From Streptacidiphilus sp041262525 (GTDB taxonomy: Bacteria; Actinomycetota; Actinomycetes; Streptomycetales; Streptomycetaceae), in assembly GCF_041262525.1 (NCBI RefSeq), contig NZ_JBGCCK010000014.1, forward strand, positions 124,001-188,000: 64,000 nt of DNA, read 5' to 3'. Made by a program: the position numbers and the translations under genes. Below the pieces are notes generated by a model, which had not been told where the DNA came from, made no database searches, and saw only the letters and a program-made list of their open reading frames with translations. Position 1 is the first letter of the stretch. Every line of letters begins with the position of its first letter. This document shows, piece by piece, positions 26,536-35,888 of this stretch.

Positions 26536-28422
26536 TCAACTCGGCAAGGTCCACTGCTGGTTGGCGGATCCGGCGCAGTCCCAGATCTGCAGCCGGGTGC
26601 CGTTGGCGGAGCTCGGTCCGGTGGCGTCCAGGCAGCGACCCGAGTTGGGGTTGAGCAGGGCGCCATTGCTCTGGTGCTGCCACTGCTGTGCGCTGGTGCC
26701 GTTGCAGTCGTACAGCTGGACCTGTGTGCCGTTGGCGGTGCCCGCCGCGGTGATGTCCATGCACTTGCCGAGCGCCTGGAGCGAGCCGTCGGACGCGACC
26801 GTCCAGCTCTGCGCGGCCGTGCCGTTGCAGTCGTAGAGCTGCACGGCCGTCCCGTTGGCGCTGTTGCCCCCCGCGACGTCCACGCACTTGCCGCCGTACC
26901 CGGTGATCTGCCCGGTCGGGGATCCGGTGCCCTGGCCGGCGTTCCAGGTGAAGGTCGCGCTGGTCTGTGCGGGGAGGGAGTAGGTGAAGTGCTCGCCGCC
27001 CCAGTTGACGGTCAGCGACTGGGTGGAGCCCGACTCGTTGTAGGCGACCAGAGCCTTGGAGCCGTCGGGGTTCAGCCAGGCGACGTTGGGGACGCTGCTG
27101 TTGGCCGTGGAGTCGATCCGGTACGCGCCGGGCTTCACGAACTTGGTGAGCTGGCCCATGTCGTAGTACTCGATGTTGTAGTCGACCTGGCCGCTGCGGC
27201 TGTCGCCGTTGTGCACCGTGACCAGTCCGGTGCAGGTACCGCAACCGCCGGTGTGCGGGCCCATGTTCTGGTCGACCGCCAGCGACCACTTGACCACCGA
27301 CTTACCCCAGTTGCGGGTGTAGTCGATGATGTTGTTCATGTCCTCCTGCTGCTGGTTGGCGATCCAGGTGCCACCGGAGTGCTCGGTGTCGAAGGCGTCG
27401 ACGGCGGGGTACTGGTTGTGGATCGTGGTCTGCTCGGAGACGCTGCCCCCGTAGCCGTGCCAGGCGACGCCCCCGAAGAGCGGGTCGTTGCGGACCGTGG
27501 CGTCGTCCACCGTCGGTGCGCCGTAGGAGGCGTAGGTGTCCGGGTTCCAGTCCAGGGCCAGCACCTTGGTGCTCAGCCCGGCGGCGTGGAAGGCGGGGAG
27601 CAGATCGGTGCCGGTGAAGTAGTCCAGGCCGCTGCCGTTCCACTGCATGGAGGGATAGCCGGAGCAGCAGGTGGGCTCGTTCTGGGCGGACACGTAGTCG
27701 ATGGGCACGCCCTGGGCCTGGTAGGCCTGGATGTACTTGACGAAGTACTGGGCGTAGGCGGGGTAGTACTGCGACTGCAGCCAGCCCTGGCTGTACGCCC
27801 CGCTGTCCTTCATCCACGGCGGCGCGGTCCACGGGGTGCCCATGACCTTGAGGCCCGGGTTGAGCTGCTGCGCCTGCTTGGTCAACGGCAGTACGTCGAC
27901 CAGGTCGTGGGCGATGGAGAAGTTCGCGAGATTGGGGTCGGTCTGCCCGGACGGCATGTCGTCGTAGGTGTAGCTGTAACGGGCCAGGTCCGAGGCGCCC
28001 ATCGGGTTGCGCAGGAAGTCCAGGCCGATGCCCGTAGTGGGGTTGAACAGGTTGTTCATCAGCGTGGTGCGGGTGGCGCTGCTGAGCGCGCCGCTGCTGT
28101 TCATCAGCCACGCCGCCGTGTCGGTGAAGGACGCACCAGCTCCGGTGAACTGCTGGTAGCGGGTGTTCTCGTTGACGTTGACGACCTGTCCGCTGCTGCC
28201 GGAGCCGGCGCTGAACGCGATCGATGCCTGTTGCTGCAGGCCTCGTGTGACGGTGCGTCCACCCGAGTCGCTGGTGGTGGTGAGCCAGATGCCGACAGGT
28301 TCGCCGGCGGCGTGCGCGGGCACGGGCTGGGTCGCGATCAGGCCCGCACCGGCGAGCAGTGCGGCGGCGGTACAGAAGGCCAGGCGGCGGAGCGGGAGTG
28401 CGCGAGCGGGGGAAGCAGGCAT
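26536..28422 (-). CDS. GH30 glycoside hydrolase with CBM13
   Basis: The secreted product has 628 residues (signal about 1-39). The GH30 barrel has predicted acid/base Glu249 in SAQNEP and nucleophile Glu347 in DTEHSGG, with MGTPWTAPPWMKDSG also conserved. A beta-sandwich side domain follows and then a C-terminal ricin-type CBM13 (about 500-628; three QxW-like repeats with ANGTxVQLYDCNGT). GH30 includes endo-beta-1,6-glucanases and glucosylceramidases; this architecture fits a fungal-wall or plant polysaccharide enzyme. It is convergent with GH31, and its promoter holds the shared operator. Confidence 0.9.
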   Translation of the reverse strand: MPASPARALPLRRLAFCTAAALLAGAGLIATQPVPAHAAGEPVGIWLTTTSDSGGRTVTRGLQQQASIAFSAGSGSSGQVVNVNENTRYQQFTGAGASFTDTAAWLMNSSGALSSATRTTLMNNLFNPTTGIGLDFLRNPMGASDLARYSYTYDDMPSGQTDPNLANFSIAHDLVDVLPLTKQAQQLNPGLKVMGTPWTAPPWMKDSGAYSQGWLQSQYYPAYAQYFVKYIQAYQAQGVPIDYVSAQNEPTCCSGYPSMQWNGSGLDYFTGTDLLPAFHAAGLSTKVLALDWNPDTYASYGAPTVDDATVRNDPLFGGVAWHGYGGSVSEQTTIHNQYPAVDAFDTEHSGGTWIANQQQEDMNNIIDYTRNWGKSVVKWSLAVDQNMGPHTGGCGTCTGLVTVHNGDSRSGQVDYNIEYYDMGQLTKFVKPGAYRIDSTANSSVPNVAWLNPDGSKALVAYNESGSTQSLTVNWGGEHFTYSLPAQTSATFTWNAGQGTGSPTGQITGYGGKCVDVAGGNSANGTAVQLYDCNGTAAQSWTVASDGSLQALGKCMDITAAGTANGTQVQLYDCNGTSAQQWQHQSNGALLNPNSGRCLDATGPSSANGTRLQIWDCAGSANQQWTLPS

Positions 28423-28522
28423 GGGGGTACCGCTTTCGGATCCCGGGGGTGGGGGCGGGAAGTGCGGGGTTGCGCAGCGGGCGCGTTCAGGAGTTGAACG
28501 CGAAATCGCATTCTTTCACTGC

Positions 28523-28547
28523 TTAGTTCAAGACTTGATTGAACTAG
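28523..28547. promoter_or_regulatory. Operator upstream of GH30
   Basis: TAGTTCAA (28524-28531) and TTGAACTA (28539-28546) are perfect 8-bp inverted arms with a 7-bp centre. The 25-bp site follows the same TTAGTTnAAG-N8-GAACTA pattern as 23571-23595. It covers a likely -10 (TTCAAT, 28543-28538) placed 17 bp from a -35 TTGACG (28566-28561) on the minus strand. Confidence 0.7.
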
Positions 28548-28613
28548 CGCCGCATGGCCCCGTCAAGAGGTCTGGTCCAATTCTGGTGGGGTTGGAGATG
28601 CGCGTCTGCCGGG

Positions 28614-28877
28614 TCAGGCAGGCCAGAGGACGACGTCCACTCCGGGAGCGGTGAAGCGGACCGGCAGCCCGGCCAGCAGCGGGCCACGCGTCTCGCGCGT
28701 CCAGACATGGAGCTGGACACCGATCTCGATCAGGCCCGGCTCCTCCATGCGATCCCCGACGCACTGTTCCCACGCGAGCATCACGGCCGCCCGCGCGCCG
28801 CTGACCGTGTCCGCCGAGGTGCGGCCGGTCACGATCTCCTGCGCGGGGATGCTGAACGCCCACTCTGCGATGATCAC
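28614..28877 (-). CDS. Small hypothetical protein
   Basis: The product has 87 residues with no family that I recognise. It has a mixed alpha/beta composition (VIIAEWAFSIPAQEIVTG, then a helix SGARAAVMLAWEQCV, then strands ending DVVLWPA). The G+C-rich third positions agree with a coding frame. The GTG at 28877 lacks a clear ribosome-binding site, and a TTG two codons upstream is possible. It is on the same strand as the lipoprotein gene upstream (67 bp away). It may be a real short gene, but I am not certain. Confidence 0.5.
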   Translation of the reverse strand: MIIAEWAFSIPAQEIVTGRTSADTVSGARAAVMLAWEQCVGDRMEEPGLIEIGVQLHVWTRETRGPLLAGLPVRFTAPGVDVVLWPA

Positions 28878-28944
28878 AAGCAAAGGGTAGAGCCCCGACC
28901 GCCCGCAGGAGTGATTCCGGGGCAGTGGCCGTGAGCAGCCTGCG

Positions 28945-29526
28945 TCATCCCGCCGATATCGGCGCCGCCGCCACGACCGACACCCGGTCGCCGAATCGTG
29001 CCGTCAGGTCTCGTTTCGCCCGCGCCGGATCACCGGCGACCCCGACCTCCACCACGCCGTCGCTCAAGCTCGCCACCGACCCCGCACCCACGCTCTGGAT
29101 GCTGTAGCCGACGGTGTGTCCGATCAGCGCCTCCACGCGGCGGCGGGTCGCCGTCAGCTCACTGATCGACCGCGGCGCGTTCTTCAGGTCGATCCGCACG
29201 CCCGTGTCCAGGCCCGTGACGGCGGCATCGAAGCCCGAGCCGGGCTTGCGGTAGACGATCAGTCGTCCACCCGGGACGTCGACCACCAGGCCGGCGTAGG
29301 AGTTCCGGTAGGAGTCGGCGAGACGCTCGATCGCGCCCGCAGCCGTGTCCAACCGCTCCTGGTCGAGTGTGCTGGAGCTGGACGCGACGGGAGGAGCAGG
29401 CGAGCTCGCCTGCACGGGCGCCGCCGGCACGACGGTGACCTGCCGGCCGCACGCGGCGACGAGGGGCAAGGCCGCTATGACCAGGCCGGCGGCGATCACG
29501 CGTATCGACGCGCGGGCACGTGTCAT
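28945..29526 (-). CDS. Lipoprotein of unknown function
   Basis: The product has 193 residues. It begins with a lipoprotein signal peptide ending in the lipobox LVAACG near residue 26, then a Ser/Ala/Pro linker, then a soluble domain of about 140 residues. It has a repeated beta-alpha-beta pattern (SYAGLVVDVPGGRLIVYRKPG and a second half GVVEVGVAGDPARAKRDLTARFGDRVSVV), reminiscent of the small repeats in peptidase-associated or inhibitor-like domains. No catalytic motif is visible. A GGCAGGA precedes the ATG at 29526. Confidence 0.72.
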   Translation of the reverse strand: MTRARASIRVIAAGLVIAALPLVAACGRQVTVVPAAPVQASSPAPPVASSSSTLDQERLDTAAGAIERLADSYRNSYAGLVVDVPGGRLIVYRKPGSGFDAAVTGLDTGVRIDLKNAPRSISELTATRRRVEALIGHTVGYSIQSVGAGSVASLSDGVVEVGVAGDPARAKRDLTARFGDRVSVVAAAPISAG

Positions 29527-29703
29527 CGATCCTGCCTCAACTTCCACTGGTGAACGCCGCTACTTCTTGACGATGGCCCGTGATCGTACGCCTTCGCGTG
29601 CCCCAGCCAGCAGGGGGTTCGGTTCCTGCGCGCGCGGTCAGGCTGGCAGGCTGTGCTGGTCGGGATGCCGCCAGGAATCCCTCGACCGTGGGGAGGTCCC
29701 TTC

Positions 29704-30744
29704 GTGGGTGTCGGTGGAACGCCGTTGGAGGACGGCCCGGTCCCGGAGGTCCGGCACGCGCCTCCCTTCGATCCGGAGCTGTCCGCCGCGCTCGCAGCCA
29801 TGAGCGCGGAGTCCAGGGAACCGGTCACCCTGGATGACCTCGCCGCCCGGCAGCAGCGCGACGCTGCGGCGCGGCCCAGGCCCACTCTTCGCGAACTCCG
29901 GGCCGACGGTCGGTTCGAGGTGGAGGAGCTGCGTGCGCCGGGCGGCGTTCGAGACGAGAAGGCGGGGAGGGAGGGGATCGAGGTCAGGCTGGTCAGCGCG
30001 CGGCCCGCTGGGATCGCCGGGCCGCTGCCGCTCCTGTACTACATGCACGGGGGCGGAATGATCATGGGCAACGCATGGTCCGTGCTTCCGCGGCTGCTCC
30101 GCGAATGGGTCCTCCCGCTGCAGCTCGCCGTCATCTCCGTCGAGTACCGGCTGGCGCCGCAGGCCCAGTACCCCGGACCCTTGGAGGACTGTTACGCCGG
30201 ACTCCTCTGGGCGGCTGACCACGCGTCCGGACTGGGCCTCGACGCGGACCGCATCATGATCGGCGGGAAGAGCGCCGGGGGCGGACTCGCCGCCGCGGTC
30301 GCCCTGCTGACCCGCGACCGGGGCGGACCGGCTCCGGTCGGCCAACTGCTCCTCAGCCCGATGCTCGACGACCGCAACAACACCTTCTCCAGCCACCAGA
30401 TGGCCGGCCGCGACCTCTGGGACCGAGCCTCCAACGCGACCGCGTGGCGGGCCATGCTGGGCGACCGGCACGGCACCGCCGACCTACCGCCCTACGCGGC
30501 CCCTGCCCGCGCCACGGATCTGTCGGGGCTGCCCCCGGCCTACATCGAGGTCGGGTCGGCCGAAACCTTCAGGGACGAGGCCGTGGCGTACGCCGACGCG
30601 ATCTGGCAGGCCGGCGGCGAAGCCGAACTCCATGTCTGGCCCGGCGCGTTCCACGGCTTCGACACCATCGCGCCGCGGGCGGTCCTCAGCCAGGACGCCC
30701 GCGACGCCCGTTCCCGCTGGCTCCGGCGGATCGTGGGACGATGA
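29704..30744 (+). CDS. Alpha/beta hydrolase, HSL-type esterase
   Basis: The product has 346 residues and belongs to the hormone-sensitive-lipase family. The oxyanion motif is MHGGGMIMGN, the nucleophile elbow is GGKSAGGGLAAA (with Ser in GKSAG), and the acid and His are in the C-terminal YIEVGSAETFRDE and FHGFD segments. It hydrolyses short acyl esters or similar substrates. GGGAGG before the GTG at 29704 sets the start; an ATG upstream lacks one. It is convergent with the Dyp peroxidase gene, 42 bp away. Confidence 0.88.
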   Translation: MGVGGTPLEDGPVPEVRHAPPFDPELSAALAAMSAESREPVTLDDLAARQQRDAAARPRPTLRELRADGRFEVEELRAPGGVRDEKAGREGIEVRLVSARPAGIAGPLPLLYYMHGGGMIMGNAWSVLPRLLREWVLPLQLAVISVEYRLAPQAQYPGPLEDCYAGLLWAADHASGLGLDADRIMIGGKSAGGGLAAAVALLTRDRGGPAPVGQLLLSPMLDDRNNTFSSHQMAGRDLWDRASNATAWRAMLGDRHGTADLPPYAAPARATDLSGLPPAYIEVGSAETFRDEAVAYADAIWQAGGEAELHVWPGAFHGFDTIAPRAVLSQDARDARSRWLRRIVGR

Positions 30745-30786
30745 ACGTCCTCCGGCTCGGCTGGAGTGGCCGGGCCGGTCGACGGA

Positions 30787-31737
30787 TCAGTCTCCGTCCG
30801 CGCCGTCGGACACGCCGTCAGAGACGCCGTCGAGGAAGTCCGCGCTCGGCACGAAGAACAGGCAGCCGGTCACGGCCGTCGAGAAGTCGAGAATGCGGTC
30901 GGTATTGCCCGGCGGGTCCCCCAGGAACATGTTGCGCAGCATCCGTTCGGTCACCGACGGCGTCCGCGCGTAGCCGATGAAGTACGTCCCGAACTCGCCC
31001 CGCCCCACGGTCCCGAAGGGCATGTTCTCCCGAACGATCTGCCGTTGCCTTCCGTCCTCCCCGACGATCGTGTTCAGCGCGACGTGCGAGTTCGCCGGTT
31101 TGAGGTCGTCGCGGAACTCCACGTTCTCGGCCTTGCTGCGGCCGATCACCAGCTCCTGCTCCGTGGTGGAGAGGGCAGCCCAGGCCGCCATGTCGTGGAC
31201 GTACTTCTGCACGATCACGTAACTGCCGCCACGGAATCCGGGGTCATCGTCGCCGATGTGGACCGCCGCCTCCGCGGCCTGGCCCCCGGGGTTCTCGCTG
31301 CCGTCGACGAACCCCAGCAGATCGCGCTCGTCGAAGTACTTGAAGCCGTGCACCTCGTCGACGACCGAGACGGAGTCGCCCAGCCGGTCCGCGATCAGAC
31401 GGGCCAACTCGAAGCAGAGGTCCATCCGCTGGGCCCGGATGTGGAAGAGGAGATCACCCGGGGTCGCCGGAGCGTGGTGCTGAGGGCCCTCCAGGGCCTG
31501 GAAAGGGTGCAGTTCGCGCGGCCGGGGGCCGTCGAACAGGCGGGTCCAGGCGTCGGACCCGATGCCGACGACACAGGTGAGACCGTCGGCCGGCGCCCTG
31601 AACCCCACCGAGCGGACCATTCCCGCCAGATCCTGGAGCAGGTCCAGCACGGTCGGTTCGCCCCCGGCCGCGATCGTGCCCACGAGGAACACCGCCGCCC
31701 GCGCGGGAGGTGTGACGACGCTCTGGGGTGTTGCCAT
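30787..31737 (-). CDS. Dyp-type peroxidase
   Basis: The product has 316 residues. It matches dye-decolourising haem peroxidases: distal Asp in GFVDGSENP (the GxxDG motif), proximal His in NSHVAL, and distal Arg in ENMPFGTVGRGEFGTYFIGYAR. No Tat or Sec signal is present, so it is probably cytosolic or encapsulin-loaded. No encapsulin gene is in the window. The C terminus carries Gly/Asp/Ser-rich repeats (DGVSDGVSDGADGD), which might be an encapsulin-targeting tail, though I do not see the usual hydrophobic peptide. AGGAG before the ATG at 31737 sets the start. Confidence 0.9.
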   Translation of the reverse strand: MATPQSVVTPPARAAVFLVGTIAAGGEPTVLDLLQDLAGMVRSVGFRAPADGLTCVVGIGSDAWTRLFDGPRPRELHPFQALEGPQHHAPATPGDLLFHIRAQRMDLCFELARLIADRLGDSVSVVDEVHGFKYFDERDLLGFVDGSENPGGQAAEAAVHIGDDDPGFRGGSYVIVQKYVHDMAAWAALSTTEQELVIGRSKAENVEFRDDLKPANSHVALNTIVGEDGRQRQIVRENMPFGTVGRGEFGTYFIGYARTPSVTERMLRNMFLGDPPGNTDRILDFSTAVTGCLFFVPSADFLDGVSDGVSDGADGD

Positions 31738-31952
31738 CGGGCTCCTGACGCGACGTGGGTGCACGGTCGGGGTCACCCGGATGATCCCACACGTCCGCGC
31801 GCCCGAGAGGCAACGACCCTGGCAGCCGCGCCGTCGCGGCCCCAGGGATCCCCCCGTTCGGACCGGCGGGCGGGCTCGACGCGGTGGGCTGGCCTAGCGT
31901 GAACGGTGGCGACCCCGGCACGCAGGCGGTCGCGGCACCCGGAGGTCTTCGC

Positions 31953-32876
31953 ATGCGCGCGGTGACGTACGACGCCTACGCCTCGGACAACTCGCGGCTA
32001 CGGTACGGCGATGTGCCTGACCCCAAGGTCGGGCCCGGACAGGTGCTCATCCAGGTCCGCGCGGCCTCGGTCAACCCGGTGGACTGGAAGGTCATGGCGG
32101 GCGGGCTCGACGGCATGATGGACACCGTCTTCCCCGCCATCCCCGGCTGGGACGTGGCCGGCGTGGTTGCCGCGGTCGGTCCGGACACGCCCGAGTTCGC
32201 GGTCGGCGACGAAGTGATGGCGTACGCCCGCAAGGACTCGGTGCACGCTGGAACCTACGCCGAGTACGTCGCGGTCGCCGCGCCCGCCGTGGCCCGCAAG
32301 CCCGCCGCTCTCGACTGGGCCCAGGCCGGCGGGCTCCCGCTGGCCGGCCTGACCGCGCAGCGCACCCTGGACCGCATGGACGTCGGCGCCGGGGACGTGC
32401 TGCTGGTGCACGGCGCAGCCGGCGGAGTGGGGAGCATGGCCGTGCAACTCGGCGTGGACCGCGGCGCGCGCGTGCTCGGCACCGCGTCCGAACACAACCA
32501 CGCCTTCGTGCGCGAGCTGGGTGCCGAGCCGGTGACGTACGGCCCCGGCCTGGTCGAGCGCGTCCGCGCGCTGGCCCCGGGCGGCGCAACCGCGGTGGCC
32601 GACTTCGTCGGCGGACAGCTGGACACCACCCTGTCCGTCCTGGCGCCGGGCGGCCGCAACGCCTCCATCGTCGATCCGGCCGGCGCGCAGCGGTCCGCTG
32701 GGCTGTGGATCTGGGTGCGCCCCGACGGGTTGAAGCTGGCCGAGTTGGCCACGGTGATCGACCGGGGCGCGCTGACCGTCACGGTCGCCGCGACGTTCCC
32801 GCTGGACCAGGTCGCCGCCGCGTTCGACGCCAGCCGCACCGGTCACACCCGCGGCAAGATCGTGCTGACACCCTGA
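31953..32876 (+). CDS. Quinone-oxidoreductase-like MDR protein
   Basis: The product has 307 residues and belongs to the medium-chain dehydrogenase/reductase zinc-free branch (NADPH:quinone reductase type). The Rossmann motif is VHGAAGGVGSMAVQLG, and the N-terminal GroES-like domain has SVNPVDWKVMAGG and PGWDVAGVVAAVG. It lacks the catalytic zinc Cys/His set. It likely reduces quinones or enones with NADPH. GGAGGT six bases upstream sets the ATG at 31953. It has no evident operon partner. Confidence 0.88.
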   Translation: MRAVTYDAYASDNSRLRYGDVPDPKVGPGQVLIQVRAASVNPVDWKVMAGGLDGMMDTVFPAIPGWDVAGVVAAVGPDTPEFAVGDEVMAYARKDSVHAGTYAEYVAVAAPAVARKPAALDWAQAGGLPLAGLTAQRTLDRMDVGAGDVLLVHGAAGGVGSMAVQLGVDRGARVLGTASEHNHAFVRELGAEPVTYGPGLVERVRALAPGGATAVADFVGGQLDTTLSVLAPGGRNASIVDPAGAQRSAGLWIWVRPDGLKLAELATVIDRGALTVTVAATFPLDQVAAAFDASRTGHTRGKIVLTP

Positions 32877-33020
32877 CACGCTATGCGGTGGGCCCGGCCG
32901 GCGCGATCAGTGGACCTTGCATGTGGGCGTGCCGTGTGGGCGCGCCGAAGGGCCGCCGTGGGGTGCGGCGGCTCGTCGGCACGCGGGGTGGTCCGGTGCT
33001 ACCGGGCGGGGCAGCGGAAC

Positions 33021-34199
33021 TTAGACCGCGGTTCGCGCCCCCAGCAGGTGCTCCATCGCCAGCTGGTCGAGCGCCTCGAACGCCATCCCCCGCTCGGCTG
33101 CGGCCGCCGCGTCGAAGTCCTCGAACGACGCCCGGTCCGCCAGCAGGCCTGCCAGGCCGTCAGCGGCCGTCGGCAGGGCCAGCTCGGGGAGGCGCGACGC
33201 GGCCAGCGCGGCCTGGACGTCCGGGTCCGCGCGGAAGGAGCGGGCGCGCTCGGCCAGCAGCAGATAGTTGCGCATGCAAGCCGCCGCCGAGGCCCAGACG
33301 CCGTCGAAGTCCTCCGTGCGCGGGGGCTTGAAGTCGAAGTGGCGCGGCCCGTCGTAGCCGGCCGACTCCAGGAGGTCGACCAGCCAGAAGGCCTGCCGCA
33401 GATCGCCCGCGCCGAACCGCAGGTCCTGGTCGTACTTGATGCCGGACTGGCCGTTCAGGTCGATGTGGAAGAGCTTGCCGTGCCAGAGGGCCTGCGCGAT
33501 GCCGTGCGGGAAGTTGAGGCCGGCCATCTGCTCGTGGCCGACCTCCGGGTTGACGCCGACCCGCTCCGGTCGCTCCAGCTCGTTGATGAACGCCAGGGCG
33601 TGACCGACCGTCGGCAGCAGGATGTCGCCCCGCGGCTCGTTCGGCTTGGGCTCGATGGCGAAGCAGATGTCGTAGCCCTGCGTCTCGACGTACTCGCCGA
33701 GCAGGTCGAACGCCTCCTTCAACCGGTCCAGGGCCACCCGCACGTCCTTCGCCGCGCCCGATTCCGCGCCCTCGCGGCCGCCCCAGGCGACGTAGACCGA
33801 CGCGCCGAGCTCGGCCGCCAGGTCGATGTTGCGGATCGTCTTGCGCAGGGCGTACCTGCGCACGTCCCGGTCGTTCGCGGTGAACGCGCCGTCCTTGAAG
33901 ACCGGGTGCGTGAAGAGATTGGTCGTCGCCATCGGCACTCGCAGGCCGCTCGCGTCGAGCGCCGCACGGAAGCGCTTGACCGTCGCCTCCCGCTCGGCGT
34001 CGGTCGAGCCGAAGGGGATCAGGTCGTCGTCGTGGAAGGTGACGCCGTAGGCGCCCAGCTCGGCGAGGCGCTGGACGGTCTCGACGGGGTCCAGGGCAGG
34101 GCGCGTCGCGTCACCGAAGGGGTCGCGACCCTGCCAGCCCACGGTCCACAGGCCGAAGGTGAACTTGTGCGCAGGGGTGGGGGCGAGCGGGTCGGTCAT
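33021..34199 (-). CDS. xylA: Xylose isomerase
   Basis: The product has 392 residues, the usual length of the class I actinobacterial enzyme. Recognisable are FTFGLWTVGWQGRDPFG, VTFHDDDLIPFG with the catalytic His, YVAWGGREGAESG, EPKPNEPRGDI (metal ligands) and GVNPEVGHEQMAGLNF with FHIDLNGQSGIKYDQDLRFG. It converts D-xylose to D-xylulose. GGAG upstream supports the ATG. It diverges from xylB across a 108-bp, AT-rich spacer that holds the likely operator. Confidence 0.96.
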   Translation of the reverse strand: MTDPLAPTPAHKFTFGLWTVGWQGRDPFGDATRPALDPVETVQRLAELGAYGVTFHDDDLIPFGSTDAEREATVKRFRAALDASGLRVPMATTNLFTHPVFKDGAFTANDRDVRRYALRKTIRNIDLAAELGASVYVAWGGREGAESGAAKDVRVALDRLKEAFDLLGEYVETQGYDICFAIEPKPNEPRGDILLPTVGHALAFINELERPERVGVNPEVGHEQMAGLNFPHGIAQALWHGKLFHIDLNGQSGIKYDQDLRFGAGDLRQAFWLVDLLESAGYDGPRHFDFKPPRTEDFDGVWASAAACMRNYLLLAERARSFRADPDVQAALAASRLPELALPTAADGLAGLLADRASFEDFDAAAAAERGMAFEALDQLAMEHLLGARTAV

Positions 34200-34229
34200 G
34201 GGTCTGCTCCGTTCGGTGCTGCCACGGCT

Positions 34230-34257
34230 CTATTCGTATTGGCAAAAAACAAATTAG
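34230..34257. promoter_or_regulatory. AT-rich dyad between xylA and xylB
   Basis: The spacer between the divergent xyl genes has a 28-bp imperfect dyad with ends CTATTCGTATT and AACAAATTAG. It is unusually AT-rich for this genome. On the minus strand it reads CTAATTTGTTT, which recalls the left half of the Bacillus XylR operator as I remember it. It probably binds the repressor of both genes. Confidence 0.5.
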
Positions 34258-34307
34258 TATGCGGTGGCAGCGAACGGAAGCCCCGGAACCGGAGAAGGAG
34301 CGCGCCC

Positions 34308-35726
34308 ATGGCCACACGGCACGTGGTGATCGGCATCGACAGCTCGACGCAGTCGACGAAGGCCCTCGCCGTCGATGTCGCGACCGGCGAGGTGCTCGGC
34401 CGGGGCCAGGCCCCGCACACCGTCTCCGCGGGAGCCGGGCGTGAGAGCGATCCCGGCGTCTGGTGGGACGCCCTCAGCGCCGCAGTCGGCGCCACCGGCC
34501 ACGCCGAGACCGCCGAGGCCGTCTCCATAGCGGGGCAGCAGCACGGGCTGGTCGCCCTCGACAAGCGCGGCGAGGCCGTGCGGCCCGCGCTGCTCTGGAA
34601 CGACGTGCGCTCCGCATCGCAGGCTGCCCGGCTCGTCGACGAACTCGGCGGGGCGAAGACCTGGGCGCAGCGCACCGGCAGTGTGCCGACGGCGGCCTTC
34701 ACCGTCGCCAAATGGGCCTGGCTGTGCGAGAACGAACCCGAGGCCGCCGCCCGGGTCACCTCGATCCGGCTCCCGCACGACTACCTGACGGAGCGCCTGA
34801 CCGGTGAGCCCGCCACCGACCGGGGTGACGCGTCCGGTACCGGATGGTGGGGGGCCGACGGGTACGACGACGAGATCCTGCGGCACGTCGGCCTGGACCG
34901 CGCCGCGCTGCCGCCCGTCCTCGCGCCCGGCGCGCAGGCCGGGGTCGCCCGCGCCGACGGGCCGCTACGCGCGGGTGTCCTGGTCGCGACCGGGACCGGG
35001 GACAACGCCGCCGCCGCGCTGGGCCTCGGACTGCGACCCGGCCAGCCGGTGCTGAGCCTCGGGACCTCGGGGACCGTCTACACCGTGGCCCGGCAGCGGC
35101 CGACCGATCCCACCGGCACGGTCGCGGGGTTCGCCGACGCGCTCGGCCGCTGGCTGCCACTGGCGTGCACGCTCAACTGCACGCTCGCCGTCGACCGCTT
35201 CGCCGCGCTGCTCGGCCGGGACCGTGAGGCGGTCGAGCGAGACGGAGACGTCGTCGTGCTCCCCTATCTGGACGGCGAGCGCACTCCCAACCTCCCGGCG
35301 GCCGGCGGCCTGGTCCACGGGCTGCGGCACGACACCACGCCCGGCCAGGTGCTCCAAGCCGCGTACGACGGCGCGGCACACGCCCTGCTCACCGCGCTTG
35401 ACGACGTCCTGCGCGCGGGCGGCGAGACGGGCACCTCCGCGCCGCAGCCGATCCTGCTGATCGGCGGCGGGGCGCGCGGGCGGGCGTGGCAGCAGACGGT
35501 GCTGCGCCTCTCTGGCCGCCCGGTGCGGGTGCCGACCGCACCGGAGCTCGTCGCTCTGGGCGCGGCCGCGCAGGCCGCGGCGCTGCTGACCGGTGAGCCC
35601 GCCGACGAGGTGGCGCGGCGCTGGGGGACGTCGGACGGTCCGGTCCTGCCTGCGGTGGAACGGGACGATGCGACGCTCGACCGGATCAGCCGCACCCTGC
35701 GCCGCGGGCACGACCTTCTGACCTGA
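34308..35726 (+). CDS. xylB: Xylulokinase
   Basis: The product has 472 residues and belongs to the FGGY kinases. The phosphate-binding loop is IGIDSSTQSTKALAVD, xylulose kinases typically have AEAVSIAGQQHGLVALD, and the ATP-site Asp region is LGTSGTVYTV; a late GGGARGRAWQQTVLRLSGRPV follows. It phosphorylates D-xylulose to xylulose 5-phosphate, which the pentose phosphate pathway uses (a split transketolase is in the same window). GGAGAAGGAG before the ATG at 34308 is a strong ribosome-binding site. It is divergent from xylA. Confidence 0.95.
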   Translation: MATRHVVIGIDSSTQSTKALAVDVATGEVLGRGQAPHTVSAGAGRESDPGVWWDALSAAVGATGHAETAEAVSIAGQQHGLVALDKRGEAVRPALLWNDVRSASQAARLVDELGGAKTWAQRTGSVPTAAFTVAKWAWLCENEPEAAARVTSIRLPHDYLTERLTGEPATDRGDASGTGWWGADGYDDEILRHVGLDRAALPPVLAPGAQAGVARADGPLRAGVLVATGTGDNAAAALGLGLRPGQPVLSLGTSGTVYTVARQRPTDPTGTVAGFADALGRWLPLACTLNCTLAVDRFAALLGRDREAVERDGDVVVLPYLDGERTPNLPAAGGLVHGLRHDTTPGQVLQAAYDGAAHALLTALDDVLRAGGETGTSAPQPILLIGGGARGRAWQQTVLRLSGRPVRVPTAPELVALGAAAQAAALLTGEPADEVARRWGTSDGPVLPAVERDDATLDRISRTLRRGHDLLT

Positions 35727-35888
35727 CCTCGGACTGCCGCAGCTGCCGTACCCCGCTTCGTGCCGGACGCGGACGTGCTCAGCCCGTTGCCGCGGCCACA
35801 TACGAGAAAGACAAGGAGGACGGAAGATCCCGCACGGTAACGTTCAGTGCACAGCGGAAGATCGCGGCAGAGCGACGGAGGAGCAACC

